From positions 62,001 to 126,000 of the forward strand of contig JAZQXL010000020.1 in assembly GCA_045632845.1 (NCBI GenBank): a DNA stretch of 64,000 nucleotides, written 5' to 3'. The position numbers and the translations under genes are program-made. Shown here one piece after another: positions 17,573-27,685 of the stretch. Below the pieces are notes generated by a model that saw only the letters and a list, made by a program, of their open reading frames with translations, was not told the origin of the DNA and made no database searches. Each line of letters begins with the position of its first letter. Position 1 is the stretch's first letter. Source of the stretch: RGIG4140 sp045632845 (lineage in GTDB: Bacteria; Pseudomonadota; Alphaproteobacteria; CAAHEQ01; UBA3637).

Positions 17573-18292
17573 TGCTACGTTTGAACGCCCTTGCATCATC
17601 CCTTTATATTGCGCTGAAGTCAACTTCATCGGAATATCAAACAAGGTAACTGGTGATCCGTTCGGTTTAGTATATGACTTTAAAAACACATCTGGTTTTA
17701 CAACTTGAATTTTATCATCCCCGTTTTTAACAACCACACAACCATTTTCATATGTTTGTTTTGAAAATGCAGGATCATCAAATGAAACAATACCTGAAAA
17801 ACGGACAGCTAAAACTTCTTTTTTATCTTGATATTTGTGAAACCCTAAATTTTCAACACCAGAGTCCCAAACTTCAATCATATTCATATTTGATTCAACA
17901 AAGTTTTTATCTGCTTGAAAAACATCTTTCAAACCAAGCGCATGTGTATACTTTAAAAACAACTTAATTTTATCTTTATCTAAATTTTCTGGCTGATTAT
18001 TAGATAACTGCATAACCTTTTTCAAAAGAGCTTTGCTTTGTGTTGGTGAAACATCATTAATCACAACAACACCTTCTCCATCTGAACGCACTTGTTGCCA
18101 AGATTTGTCCTTTGAATTTAAAAACACAACACCTTTATTTTCAGATGATTTTACCCCTCCATTTTGAGACATTTGCCCATTTGAATCATCTTCTTTTTCA
18201 AAAGCTGGTATCGGCAAAAGAAAACTCTGTGTTGCTGGAATAACAGCAAGAGCATTTTGAAAATTTAAATCTGCTTTACTTAGTATAGCCAT
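17570..18292 (-). CDS. Hypothetical protein, 240 aa
   Basis: Unrecognised soluble protein without signal peptide. The N-terminal third is low complexity and Ser/Asn/Lys-rich; the rest has alternating hydrophobic strands (EVLAVRFSGIVSFDD, GCVVVKNGDDKIQVV) suggesting a beta-rich domain. It is a single-gene unit between mlaE and the RND pump with its own terminator. No function is assigned. Confidence 0.65.
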   Translation of the reverse strand: MAILSKADLNFQNALAVIPATQSFLLPIPAFEKEDDSNGQMSQNGGVKSSENKGVVFLNSKDKSWQQVRSDGEGVVVINDVSPTQSKALLKKVMQLSNNQPENLDKDKIKLFLKYTHALGLKDVFQADKNFVESNMNMIEVWDSGVENLGFHKYQDKKEVLAVRFSGIVSFDDPAFSKQTYENGCVVVKNGDDKIQVVKPDVFLKSYTKPNGSPVTLFDIPMKLTSAQYKGMMQGRSNVA

Positions 18293-18403
18293 TCAACCTC
18301 CATCATTTTTTGGACTAGTTAAACATCTTTTTCAAAAAAAAGCAAGACAAAAAAACGGCTCTTTTTAAGAACCGTTCAATTAATTTTTAGAGTATTGTTT
18401 TTA

Positions 18404-21400
18404 TTATCTTTTACGTTTTAAATATCGTTTTTGGAACCATTCAAAAAATGTTTGAACCAACACATACAAAAGTGGAATTATGAATAATCCAAGAACCGTC
18501 GCAAACAACATTCCCCAAAAAACAGGTACCCCAATTGCACGTCTACTTGCTGATGCTGCACCCGTTGCAACAACCATTGGCCATACCCCTAAAATAAAGG
18601 AAAAAGCAGTCATTAAAACAGCTCTAAATCTTTCACGTAAGCCTTTGAGTGCTGCATTTACAATTGTGGCACCTTTTAATCGTTCTTCTTTTGCAAATTC
18701 AACAATTAAAATCGCATTTTTACTTGCCAAACCAATGAGCAAAATTAACCCAAGTTGGGCATAAATACTTAAAGACATGCCAGAAAAAAACAACCCAATC
18801 ATGGCTCCATTAATTGCAACAACAAGTGAAAGCAAAACAGAAATTGGAACAATAAAACTTTCATATTGAGCAACCAAAAACAAGTATGCAAAAATAATCG
18901 CTAATGCTAACAAATAACCAATCTGACCGCTTGAGTTCTTTTCCTGATAACTCATTCCAGACCACTCTATTCCAAATCCTGCTGGCAACTCTTTAATCAA
19001 TGATTCAACATTCATCATAGATTCCCCTGTACTGCTTCCCTCTTTTTGAACAGCCATAATGGATGCTGATGGATACTGATTATAACGACCAACAACACGT
19101 GGGGCGAGAACTTTTTTCAAACGAACCAACCCTTTCATTGGAACAGGATCCCCATTCACATTCATAACATATAAATTATTGATGCTTTCAATGTTTTGTC
19201 GATACATCCAATCAGATTGAAGCATAACCTTATTCACCTGTGTACCAAGATTTATATCATTCACATAAGCAGAACCCAAATAACTTTCTAATGTTGAAAA
19301 AATATTGCCAACTGGGACTTTCATACTTTCAGCCTTCACCCTGTCAATATCTAAGAAAATATTTGGTGTTTTTGCATTAAATGTTGAATATGCATACGCA
19401 ATGGTTGGAGATTGATTAATCTTTGCCAAAAAGCTTTGCAAAGCTGCATCTAACTTTTGATAATCCATTGTTTGTTTAGATTGCAAACGAACATCCATCC
19501 CCCCAGCTGTTCCCAACCCAGGAATAGCAGGCATTTCAAAAAATTGAAAATCTGCTTCAGGAAAAACAGCTGTTTTTGCTCTTAATCTATTCAAAATGGC
19601 AGTTGAATATTCTGAAGCTTCAGGTCTTTCAGCCCAAGGCTTTAACACAATAAAGGCCATAGCCGTATTTTCACCACGTCCTGCTAGCAAACTAAACCCA
19701 ACAATACTTGAGATACCCTCAACACTTTTTTCTGATTTAATAATTTCATTAACTTTATCAACCAATTCATGCGTTCTTTTTTTTGAAGCCCCTTCTGGCA
19801 ACTGCAAACTCATCGCAATCACTCCTTGGTCTTCATTTGGAATAAATGACGTTTTTGATATTGAAAATAACACCCAACTAAGTCCAACCAACAAAACAAA
19901 AATTGTTATAACAACAGGTATTTTTTTTGCTATAACAGAAACGCAAAGCGCATAAAAACGAATAATTTTTGCAATCTTTTGATTCACACTTGCAAAAAAT
20001 CCTTTTTTTCTTGGTTTAATCTTTTTCAACAACAACGAACACAATGCAGGAGACAACGTCAACGCGTTTAAAAGTGAAAACAAGATTGCAACTGTAATTG
20101 TTACTGAAAACTGTTTATAAATTTCACCAACAATACCATCTAAAAATCCAACTGGCACAAAAATTGCTAACAACACAAAACTCATAGCAACCAAAGCGCC
20201 TGAAATTTCGCTCATTGCTTGCCATGTGGCCTCTTTTGCAGTCATATGACTTTGTTGCATCAAATGAACTACGCGTTCAACAACCACAATGGCATCATCA
20301 ACCACCAGACCAATAGCCAATAACAGTGCAAAAAGAGTGAACATATTGATACTATAGCCCAATGCTAAAATAACCGCAAACGTTCCCAAAATTGAAACAG
20401 GAATTGTCAAAGACGGAATCAATGTGGAATAAAAATCTTGTAAAAAGAAATAACAAACTGCAATTACCAAAACAAGTGTGAAAAGCAGTGTAAAAACAAC
20501 TTCTTCAACAGAGGCATCAATATACTTTGTTGAATCATACCCCAATTTATATTCTAACCCATCTGGGAATGATTTTGAAAGTTCTTTTAACGTTGATTTT
20601 AAGTTTTCCATCGTTTCAAGAGCATTTGCACCTGACGAAAGAGCAGCAGCAATCGTAATAGATGGTTGCCCATTATAAAGCCCAGATATTGCGTAATTTT
20701 CTTGACCAATTTCAACTCTGGCAATATCCTTCAAACGAACAAGTCCCCCTTGCTCTGCCGTTCTCACAATAATTTGATTAAACTCATCTGGTGTTTGCAT
20801 ACGACCATATGTTTGAAGTGTATAAATCATTGGGTTTGAGGCCTTGGTTGGCGCTGCACCTACTTTTCCCAAAGAAGGCTGATAATTTTGAGTTGAAATA
20901 GCATTGTAAACATCTTGTGCAGTCAACCGTAATGCCGCCATTTTATCAGAATTCAACCAAACACGCATGCTTAACTTTGAACCATAAACTGTTAAATTTC
21001 CAACACCTGGAACTTTTGACAATGGTCGCTCAATGTGATTATACAAATAATCACTCACCTCTTGCTCAGACATTTTGCCATCTTTTGCCATAAAGACAAT
21101 AAAACCCAAAATATTAGAAGATTCCCTTTTAACAGAAATGCCTTGTCTGGTAACTTCTTGTGGTAACTTTGAAGCAGCTTGTTGAATTCTGTTTTGAACT
21201 TTTACTTGCGCAAGGTCAGGATTAATCCCTGTTTTAAATGTAACTTTTAAATTATATGTACCATCCTCAGATGTTGAACTCATATAAAGCATATCTTCAA
21301 CACCGTTGATTTCATCTTCCAACGGAACCCCAACCATTTTTGCAATTACATCAGCACTTGCACCTGGGTAATTTGCCCGCACAGAAATTTCTGGTGGTGT

Positions 21401-21517
21401 TACCTCAGGATACAAAGCAATTGGTAATTTAAATAAGGCAATCAACCCAACTAAAACAATTACAATTGAAATAACAAAGGAAAACCGAGGTCTTTGAATA
21501 AAAAATCCAGCAAACAT
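18404..21517 (-). CDS. RND multidrug efflux permease (HAE1/AcrB-type)
   Basis: A 1037-aa proton-driven inner-membrane pump. It begins FAGFFIQRPRFSFVISI, has the large periplasmic loops, the LPEGASKKRT and proximal-pore segments, and the proton-relay Asp pair in GLVVDDAIVVVERV (about residue 405, TM4). Full family length. ATG 21517 with AAGGGG 8 bases upstream is preferred to the longer frame. It lies 13 bases after the adaptor gene. No outer-membrane TolC-like partner is in the window, so one must be encoded elsewhere. Confidence 0.95.
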   Translation of the reverse strand: MFAGFFIQRPRFSFVISIVIVLVGLIALFKLPIALYPEVTPPEISVRANYPGASADVIAKMVGVPLEDEINGVEDMLYMSSTSEDGTYNLKVTFKTGINPDLAQVKVQNRIQQAASKLPQEVTRQGISVKRESSNILGFIVFMAKDGKMSEQEVSDYLYNHIERPLSKVPGVGNLTVYGSKLSMRVWLNSDKMAALRLTAQDVYNAISTQNYQPSLGKVGAAPTKASNPMIYTLQTYGRMQTPDEFNQIIVRTAEQGGLVRLKDIARVEIGQENYAISGLYNGQPSITIAAALSSGANALETMENLKSTLKELSKSFPDGLEYKLGYDSTKYIDASVEEVVFTLLFTLVLVIAVCYFFLQDFYSTLIPSLTIPVSILGTFAVILALGYSINMFTLFALLLAIGLVVDDAIVVVERVVHLMQQSHMTAKEATWQAMSEISGALVAMSFVLLAIFVPVGFLDGIVGEIYKQFSVTITVAILFSLLNALTLSPALCSLLLKKIKPRKKGFFASVNQKIAKIIRFYALCVSVIAKKIPVVITIFVLLVGLSWVLFSISKTSFIPNEDQGVIAMSLQLPEGASKKRTHELVDKVNEIIKSEKSVEGISSIVGFSLLAGRGENTAMAFIVLKPWAERPEASEYSTAILNRLRAKTAVFPEADFQFFEMPAIPGLGTAGGMDVRLQSKQTMDYQKLDAALQSFLAKINQSPTIAYAYSTFNAKTPNIFLDIDRVKAESMKVPVGNIFSTLESYLGSAYVNDINLGTQVNKVMLQSDWMYRQNIESINNLYVMNVNGDPVPMKGLVRLKKVLAPRVVGRYNQYPSASIMAVQKEGSSTGESMMNVESLIKELPAGFGIEWSGMSYQEKNSSGQIGYLLALAIIFAYLFLVAQYESFIVPISVLLSLVVAINGAMIGLFFSGMSLSIYAQLGLILLIGLASKNAILIVEFAKEERLKGATIVNAALKGLRERFRAVLMTAFSFILGVWPMVVATGAASASRRAIGVPVFWGMLFATVLGLFIIPLLYVLVQTFFEWFQKRYLKRKR

Positions 21518-21530
21518 ATCAAATTTCCCC

Positions 21531-22634
21531 TTATCTATCTTTCTCAACAAGTGTGGGCTGTACTTTCATACCATTTCTAACCTTTTGAAGACCTTGAATA
21601 ATTACCCTATCAGCGGCTTCTAACCCGGACAAAACAACTTGTTTATCTTCAAAAACATCACCCAGTTTAATATATTTTTGATGAACTATATTATCGTCAT
21701 CAACAGTCATCACATATGTCCCATGAACATCAGCTGATAAAGCTACTTGCGGAACAAGTAATGACGTTTTCCCCATATCAAATCGAATAAAAATATCCAC
21801 ATAATTACCTGGAACCATCAAATGGTCATTATTTTCAACATCAACATACACTGGAATAGTAGCTGTTTGCGCATTAATCTCATTCCCAGTAAACAATTCT
21901 TTTGCATTAACTGTTTTAACTTCACCACTTGGCAAAACAATATCAACAAAAGCACCCTTACTTTGTTTTGTTTTTTCTAAAAAACGGTATCTCTCTTTAT
22001 CTGTCACAGAAAAAGCAACCCGAACAGGGTTCATCTGTACAATACGAGCCAATTTTTGTGTATTAGGGCTCACTAAGTTCCCTTTTGTAACCAATGCTTT
22101 ACCCACATATCCAGAAATTGGAGATTTAATTTCAGAATGCTCTAAATTCAACTCTGCCAAATCAAGAACTGCTTCAGCTTGTTGCAAAGCACTTTTTGCT
22201 GCATCAAATTGCTTATCGGTTACATCACCTGTTTTATGTAACTTAGCTATTCGATCATATTCCCTCTGAAGTTGCCAAAATTTTGCTTGAGCAGACATTA
22301 AATCTGCTTTATATTTTCTTTGTTCAATCACAAAAATTTTGTCACCTTCATTAATAAAAGATCCGTCTTTAAAAAGAATTTCTTCCAAATAACCTGACAC
22401 TTGAGGGATAATGTCCACACTGTTAACTGCTTCAATTTGAGCAATATATTTTTTTTGATTTGAAATATTTTTTTCTTGCAAATTCTGTACAAGAACATAA
22501 GGATCACCCATTCCATAAGAAGCTGGTCGTGATGGCATCATTTTCCCATGTAAATACCAACCAAATGCACAACAAATACAACCATATAAAACTTTAGATA
22601 AAATTTTTGAGCTTTTAATTTTTTTTACTTTCAT
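21531..22634 (-). CDS. RND efflux periplasmic adaptor (AcrA-type)
   Basis: A 367-aa membrane fusion protein: one N-terminal membrane segment (LYGCICCAFGWYL), a lipoyl-like half (PQVSGYLEEILFKDG), an alpha-hairpin, the second lipoyl half (LEHSEIKSPISGYVGKALVTKGNLV), then beta-barrel and membrane-proximal domains ending VQPTLVEKDR. It bridges the pump to an outer-membrane channel. Start ATG 22634 behind GAAGG. An extended -10 (TGC-TATATT, plus-strand 22666-22674) lies upstream. Confidence 0.93.
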   Translation of the reverse strand: MKVKKIKSSKILSKVLYGCICCAFGWYLHGKMMPSRPASYGMGDPYVLVQNLQEKNISNQKKYIAQIEAVNSVDIIPQVSGYLEEILFKDGSFINEGDKIFVIEQRKYKADLMSAQAKFWQLQREYDRIAKLHKTGDVTDKQFDAAKSALQQAEAVLDLAELNLEHSEIKSPISGYVGKALVTKGNLVSPNTQKLARIVQMNPVRVAFSVTDKERYRFLEKTKQSKGAFVDIVLPSGEVKTVNAKELFTGNEINAQTATIPVYVDVENNDHLMVPGNYVDIFIRFDMGKTSLLVPQVALSADVHGTYVMTVDDDNIVHQKYIKLGDVFEDKQVVLSGLEAADRVIIQGLQKVRNGMKVQPTLVEKDR

Positions 22635-22722
22635 AAAAATACCTTCACACACTAAAAAAGAACAAAATATAGCAAAAAAATATTCGAAAAATAAAAAAAT
22701 TTCAAGCGCAAAAAAAAGATTG

Positions 22723-23166
22723 TCACTCTTCTAATGATAAATTTTGATTAGATGGAATTTGAATAATCGAGTGACAAATCGCTCCTGAGGGCAGTTTTGT
22801 AGTCATTATCATCAATTTATCTGTATTGGATAAATTGAGATGGGTATTTAAATCTTCAACTGTTGTTCTATAAATTTTACTTTTATTTCCAACATCATTC
22901 ATATAAGCTAAGTGCCACTTTCTGATCCACCTCGATACTGTTTGAACAGTCACCCCAACAATGGGAGCAACCTCTCTCATTGACAAACCAGAAAGATAAA
23001 GCGTATGAGTTATTATCTTAATAAATATAGATTTTCCTGCGGGCGCTGTTTTTGTAAACTGATATCCACACCCACAACATCTATATCTTTGCACACCAAA
23101 AACCCAGCCATTTTTAACCAAGTTTAAAGATCCGCATTTAAGACATTTCAGATTTGTTTTTTCCAT
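22723..23166 (-). CDS. Orphan InsA-like zinc-ribbon/HTH DNA-binding protein
   Basis: A 147-aa protein that starts with a zinc ribbon (CLKCGSLNLVKNG...QRYRCCGCGYQF) and continues into a helix-turn-helix (SMREVAPIVGVTVQTVSRWIRKW), the same arrangement as IS1 InsA and related transposase N-terminal domains. There is no catalytic DDE domain, no second ORF and no terminal inverted repeats, so it is either a domesticated regulator or an IS remnant. It lies upstream of the RND operon on the same strand and divergent from the MscS gene. Start ATG 23166. Confidence 0.7.
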   Translation of the reverse strand: MEKTNLKCLKCGSLNLVKNGWVFGVQRYRCCGCGYQFTKTAPAGKSIFIKIITHTLYLSGLSMREVAPIVGVTVQTVSRWIRKWHLAYMNDVGNKSKIYRTTVEDLNTHLNLSNTDKLMIMTTKLPSGAICHSIIQIPSNQNLSLEE

Positions 23167-23217
23167 ACTCAATAAAATATCATTAAAAAAGTTACATTTC
23201 AATCTTTTTTTATTTAT

Positions 23218-23260
23218 CACTTTTAAGCATTAAAAAAGGATTGCACTTGACACTTTTAAG
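23218..23260. repeat. Direct repeat CACTTTTAAG in divergent promoter region
   Basis: CACTTTTAAG occurs at 23218-23227 and again at 23251-23260, 33 bases apart (about three helical turns). The second copy overlaps the spacer of the mscS promoter. Candidate operator for the divergently encoded InsA-like protein; this is inference. Confidence 0.45.
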
Positions 23261-23273
23261 TTTTGTATATAAA
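23247..23273 (+). promoter_or_regulatory. Probable promoter of MscS-family gene
   Basis: TTGACA at 23247-23252 is a consensus -35; TATAAA at 23268-23273 gives a 15-base spacer, slightly short. The direct repeat lies inside it. Confidence 0.5.
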
Positions 23274-23310
23274 AAATATTACAAATCCTAATTATAACAA
23301 GAGGTTAAAC

Positions 23311-25713
23311 ATGTTTAAATTTATTCGTTTTTTTATAATGCTCATTTGTTTTTCAGCTTTTCTTGCTTCTCCTATTCAAGCTCAAGAAAACAACGTCGGT
23401 TCTGTTGAAAAAAAGGAAATTAACATTTCTTTAATTGCACAAGATATTCAAAAAATTGAAAACAGTATTTCAAAAACCGTTCCCTCCAAAACTCAATCTG
23501 TTGAAATTGTCAAGCAATTAAATGAGTATTATTCCTTAGCACAAACAAAACGAAACATTGAACAATCAAAATTAGATGAACTGCAAAAAAAAGTTTCTGC
23601 TCTTGGCTCATTAGATGAAGGAGCAAAAGAATCTAAAGAAATTGCTAATCAACGCTCCCAATTTTTAAAAGAAATTGAATCTGTTAAAACACAAATTTCA
23701 AAAACAGATTTAGCAATAGCACAAATTGACACTCTTAATCAAAAAGTTGCAAATCAAAGGACACAAGGCCTTCTAGATACCCTACTCGTAAAAAGAAACT
23801 CCATTTTAGACATTAAAGAATTTGCAGCAACATTGTTAAATTTTTCAACATTTATATACCATTTATTGCAATATCCTTTATCCTGGTATCAAGAACAAAC
23901 AGCAACAGTTCAACATACAACTATTGATAAACTCTTTTCTTTATTATTCTGGGCATTTTCTGCTTTAGGGTTTTCAATTCTTATCAATATGTTCATTCGA
24001 AAAAAATTAGGATACGACCAAGCAATTGAAAAACCAAACTACTCCCAAAAAGTGCAAGCTGGATTTTTTATGATTCTTGCTAGAGCCATCATTCCAGCAG
24101 CAATCCCAGTTGCATTTTTGGCTTGGCGCAATCAAAATCCAGACTTTTTAACAGGTCAATTTGGTACACTTATTGATATTTTTGCCCACTATTTAATTTA
24201 TTTGTTTTTATTCACAGGTATTTCGAGCGTTTTATTCACCCCTAAAAAAGAACAATGGCGCTTGATTGAAGTGAACAATGATCGTGCTTGCAAAATATCA
24301 AAAACACTCATTTATTCTATTGTTATCTTATGCTTCTTTTCATTCTTGCATGTTGCAGCAATTAGATTAGGTATTGGGGAAGAAACTGTATACGCCATCA
24401 AAATGGTCAACAACTGTATTAAAGGCATTTGCATTATGTTTTTAGCCCATGGCCTTTTATATAACAGTACCTCACTAACAGATGAAGAACTCAACAGTAC
24501 AGAAGAAGTTCAAGGCCTTTCTCTTTCTTCAAGATTAAGTATTTTAATCATAATTGCATCTGCAATTGTGCTTGGATTTTCATTGGTTGGCTACGTCAAA
24601 CTTGCAGAATATGTATACAACCGATTTTTTGTAAGCGTTGCTTTTGTTGGAATCGGATACATTTTTCAAAAATTTATTTTTGTTCTTTTCCACCAATTAA
24701 TGAACAAAAAATTTTGGGGCAAAAACTTACGCCTAACAAAACAAAAAGCAAAACGTATTGAGTTTTTATTTAACCTTTTCACAGTCCCCGTTGTTGGTGC
24801 ATTTATTATCCTTTGTATATTGGGTGTGTGGGGTGTTTCTGTTGATATTATGATCCAAAATCTTAAAAAAATTCTTATTGGTTTTGATATTGGTGGTATG
24901 CATGTTTCCATCACATCTATCTTTATGGGAATTGTTGCCTTTTTTGTAACAAACACTATTTTCAAAACCATTAAAAACAGTCTTACAGAAGGAAAATTAT
25001 CTGAGGCTTTTGATTTGGATGTCGGTGTTAAAACATCCATTGCGGCATTAATTGGATTTTTTGGCACTATTCTTGCTTTTATTGTCGCATTAAGCGTTAT
25101 GGGGGGCAGTTTAAAAGGCCTAGCAATTGCAGCAGGGGCTCTTTCTCTGGGTGCTGGTCTTGGCTTACAAAATGTTGTAAATAACTTTGTTTCAGGCATC
25201 ATTTTATTATTTGAACGTCCTTTTAAAATTGGTGACTGGATTTTAATTGACCAATATGAAGGAATTGTCAAACAAATTAACATGCGTTCAACACAAATTG
25301 AAACCTTCAATAAATCAAATGTTATCATTCCAAATGCAACACTTCTTTCAACCAGCTTAATTAACATGACGTACAAGAACAAGCAGTCCCGTGTTGATTT
25401 GCATGTTGGCGTTGATTATACAAGCGACATTAAATTAGTAACAGATACATTGCTTGAATGCGCCAAAGAAACAAAGGGCATTCTCCAAGTCCCTGCGCCT
25501 TATGTTGCCGTTATGGAATTAGCTGATAACAGCTTAAACTTTAGATTGAGTTTTTATATCTCAGATGTGGGAAATAGACTTTCTATGCAAACAACTGTTT
25601 ATTCTCTTATTGTTGAAAAGTTTAGAGAAAGAAATATCAACATTCCATTCCCTCAACGTGTATTGCATATTCAAAAATCAGAAGATCAAAAAGACCTAAA
25701 TTTTGTTGATTAA
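23311..25713 (+). CDS. Large MscS-family mechanosensitive channel (MscK/DUF3772-like)
   Basis: An 800-aa protein with a signal peptide (MFKFIRFF...SPIQAQ), a periplasmic coiled-coil region to about residue 160, multiple membrane segments, and the C-terminal MscS pore and beta domain (ALSLGAGLGLQNVVNNFVSGIILLFERPFKIGDWI from about residue 610, then STQIETFNKSNVIIPN). It would release solutes during hypo-osmotic shock. ATG 23311 follows GAGG. It is monocistronic and ends at a strong terminator. Confidence 0.92.
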   Translation: MFKFIRFFIMLICFSAFLASPIQAQENNVGSVEKKEINISLIAQDIQKIENSISKTVPSKTQSVEIVKQLNEYYSLAQTKRNIEQSKLDELQKKVSALGSLDEGAKESKEIANQRSQFLKEIESVKTQISKTDLAIAQIDTLNQKVANQRTQGLLDTLLVKRNSILDIKEFAATLLNFSTFIYHLLQYPLSWYQEQTATVQHTTIDKLFSLLFWAFSALGFSILINMFIRKKLGYDQAIEKPNYSQKVQAGFFMILARAIIPAAIPVAFLAWRNQNPDFLTGQFGTLIDIFAHYLIYLFLFTGISSVLFTPKKEQWRLIEVNNDRACKISKTLIYSIVILCFFSFLHVAAIRLGIGEETVYAIKMVNNCIKGICIMFLAHGLLYNSTSLTDEELNSTEEVQGLSLSSRLSILIIIASAIVLGFSLVGYVKLAEYVYNRFFVSVAFVGIGYIFQKFIFVLFHQLMNKKFWGKNLRLTKQKAKRIEFLFNLFTVPVVGAFIILCILGVWGVSVDIMIQNLKKILIGFDIGGMHVSITSIFMGIVAFFVTNTIFKTIKNSLTEGKLSEAFDLDVGVKTSIAALIGFFGTILAFIVALSVMGGSLKGLAIAAGALSLGAGLGLQNVVNNFVSGIILLFERPFKIGDWILIDQYEGIVKQINMRSTQIETFNKSNVIIPNATLLSTSLINMTYKNKQSRVDLHVGVDYTSDIKLVTDTLLECAKETKGILQVPAPYVAVMELADNSLNFRLSFYISDVGNRLSMQTTVYSLIVEKFRERNINIPFPQRVLHIQKSEDQKDLNFVD

Positions 25714-25719
25714 ACATAA

Positions 25720-25747
25720 AAAGCCCTCTTAAACAGAGGGCTTTTTT
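25720..25747. terminator. Bidirectional terminator
   Basis: Stem AGCCCTCT/AGAGGGCT with a TAAAC loop and A/T runs on both sides, between the convergent mscS-type gene and the HD hydrolase gene. Confidence 0.9.
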
Positions 25748-25763
25748 ATTCGTCATTTTACGG

Positions 25764-26297
25764 CTACATATACTTTTTACACACCTTATCAAAAAGGATT
25801 TTTCCTTCTTTTGTTTTAATTTTGTCTTTTGAATGCTGATAAAACTCAGACCAAACCATTTTTGAAATTTTTGAGTTTTCAATAAAATATCTTAATTGCA
25901 TCATCATATCAATTTTATCTAAATCTTTAACAAAAAGAGCTTCTTTTGTCTCTTGTTTTTCAAACTCTTCAAACAATGTTTTCAGCTCAGGACGATTAAG
26001 TTCGTTTGAAATTTGAGAAATTGCATCCATTTCTTTTTGTTTTTTTTCATCTAATGAACAATCATCATTTGGAGTAATATCTCCCGCCCTAATTTCTGCC
26101 AAATCATGAATTAATGCTAATTCTAAACATTTTTTCATATCCAAATGAGGAGGTGTATATATCATCGCCAAAAAAGCAACACCCCAAGAATGATCCGCAT
26201 CTGATTCTGTTTCAACACAAGAACGAAGAATCCATCCCCTCCGTTTAAGTGATTTTAAATCACCCATCACTTTTAAAATTTTATCAGGATTGGACAT
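25764..26297 (-). CDS. HD-domain hydrolase (HDDC2/YfbR-like)
   Basis: A 177-aa metal-dependent phosphohydrolase. Metal ligands appear in order: RSCVETESDADHSWG (H), LIHDLAEIRAGDI (HD) and VKDLDKIDMMMQ (D). Members related to YfbR/HDDC2 dephosphorylate deoxynucleoside 5'-monophosphates. It is the last gene of the MCE lipid-transport operon, abutting the lipoprotein gene, though a functional link is not evident. Confidence 0.85.
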   Translation of the reverse strand: MSNPDKILKVMGDLKSLKRRGWILRSCVETESDADHSWGVAFLAMIYTPPHLDMKKCLELALIHDLAEIRAGDITPNDDCSLDEKKQKEMDAISQISNELNRPELKTLFEEFEKQETKEALFVKDLDKIDMMMQLRYFIENSKISKMVWSEFYQHSKDKIKTKEGKILFDKVCKKYM

Positions 26298-26870
26298 TTA
26301 TTTAACCTTCAACGCAATTGTTTTAGCAAGATCTGCAAGCATTCTGCTTTGAACAACAATGTAATCTTGATATGAACCATCCATTTTAGTTTCAAATTTT
26401 GATTTTTCACGCACAATGGTTTTGCCATTTTTATCTTTCAATGTCCACCAAACATCTAAAACCGCCACACCATCAAAAGCACCAATAAAGTGATTAACCT
26501 CAACACTCAAACGATATTTATAACCCGATGTATTTGTAGAATAAAGTTCGGGTTTAATATAAGCATTTGGCAAATAGGATTGTAAATCATCAACCAATGT
26601 TTGCCTTAATACATCGGGTAAGGGTTCTCCCCAACGATCAAATTCTGAAATCACAATTTCTGGCGTGTCTTTTTCTTTCAAAACAATTTGAGGTTTGTAA
26701 ATCAAGTCAGGAATAACAATAGGCTCCACCAACAAAGATGTTTTATTTAATGAAACAGCATTTTCATTTGAAACACTTTCCAACATAAAAAACTTAGAAT
26801 CTGGACTTCTGCCTGAAAAACACCCAGTCAACAAAATTGAACCAACGCAAAGTAAAACAAATTTTTTCAT
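26298..26870 (-). CDS. ABC-type transport auxiliary lipoprotein (PqiC-like)
   Basis: A 190-aa lipoprotein: signal peptide with lipobox LLTGC, then FFMLES and VEPIVIPDLIYKPQIVL typical of the PqiC/DUF330 group that accompanies MCE transporters. Probably anchored in the outer membrane, where it would receive lipids from the MCE protein. Its ATG overlaps the stop of the mlaD-like gene (TAATG). Confidence 0.85.
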   Translation of the reverse strand: MKKFVLLCVGSILLTGCFSGRSPDSKFFMLESVSNENAVSLNKTSLLVEPIVIPDLIYKPQIVLKEKDTPEIVISEFDRWGEPLPDVLRQTLVDDLQSYLPNAYIKPELYSTNTSGYKYRLSVEVNHFIGAFDGVAVLDVWWTLKDKNGKTIVREKSKFETKMDGSYQDYIVVQSRMLADLAKTIALKVK

Positions 26871-27685
26871 TATTTTTCCTTTCCTTTTAAAATGGCTTCT
26901 GGGTGGCGTTCCAAATAATCTGTTAAATTTTTAATTGAACGTGAAGCGGCCGAAATATCAGACAAAGTTGTATTTGCATTATTAAGCGTTTTGTTTGTTT
27001 TAACCAAAACTTCTTTTGCTGGTTTAGTCAACTGATCGATTTGATTTGTTAATTTGTTCATTGAACTAAGTAATTCAGCAAATTGAGGCAAAATAACTGG
27101 TAAATTTTCTTCCAACGTACCTAAAACCCGATCAGCACGATCCACCATATCTTTCAACGGTAACCGCTGAATTCCTTGAGAAAGTTCTTTAATCGTTGAA
27201 AGTGTTGTTGGAATTTCAAGAACGCTTGTTTGTCCTTTTCTTTTTAAGACAATGGGGGTATCTGGTTGAAAAACAAGTTCAATCATTAACTGCCCAGTCA
27301 AATAACTTTGTGTTGCAAGACGGGCTCTTAATCCATGTTGTATCAACTCATTTAACTTAGAGCGTTTATCTGCAATGTTTAAAAAAGAGGAATCATTCAC
27401 ATCTCTTATTTTTTGGAATTTCACATATACAGGTATACTAAAATCCATTGATTTACCCGTTGTTACCAATTCAATTTGAACAACCTTACCAACTTCCACC
27501 CCCTCTAAAACAACAGGAGATCCAACGGATAAGCCTTTAACAGATTCTTGAAAATACATCACAACAATATTTTGGTGCGATGATGTCATGCGTTCTAACA
27601 TAAATTTAGCAACAATGCCAAACAAACAGGCAAACCCGATGAGAACAAACAATCCAACCATCTTGACATTTGCTTTTTTAGACAT
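26870..27685 (-). CDS. MCE-domain periplasmic lipid carrier (MlaD-like)
   Basis: A 271-aa protein with one N-terminal membrane anchor (KMVGLFVLIGFACLFGIVAKFM), an MCE domain (VVMYFQESVKGLSVGSPVVLEGVEVGKV), and a C-terminal helical region that could form a periplasmic tube. It should sit on the permease/ATPase below and pass lipids across the periplasm. Overlaps the ATPase gene by 8 bases. Confidence 0.92.
   Translation of the reverse strand: MSKKANVKMVGLFVLIGFACLFGIVAKFMLERMTSSHQNIVVMYFQESVKGLSVGSPVVLEGVEVGKVVQIELVTTGKSMDFSIPVYVKFQKIRDVNDSSFLNIADKRSKLNELIQHGLRARLATQSYLTGQLMIELVFQPDTPIVLKRKGQTSVLEIPTTLSTIKELSQGIQRLPLKDMVDRADRVLGTLEENLPVILPQFAELLSSMNKLTNQIDQLTKPAKEVLVKTNKTLNNANTTLSDISAASRSIKNLTDYLERHPEAILKGKEK

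Noticed and set aside
23166..23220. Longer InsA-like ORF starting at 23220
   Set aside because: The extra 18 residues lack a ribosome site and are AT-rich spacer; ATG 23166 begins directly before the zinc ribbon.
24666..25382. Minus-strand ORF of 238 aa inside the MscS-type gene
   Set aside because: It is a shadow of a clear family gene, with no family features of its own.
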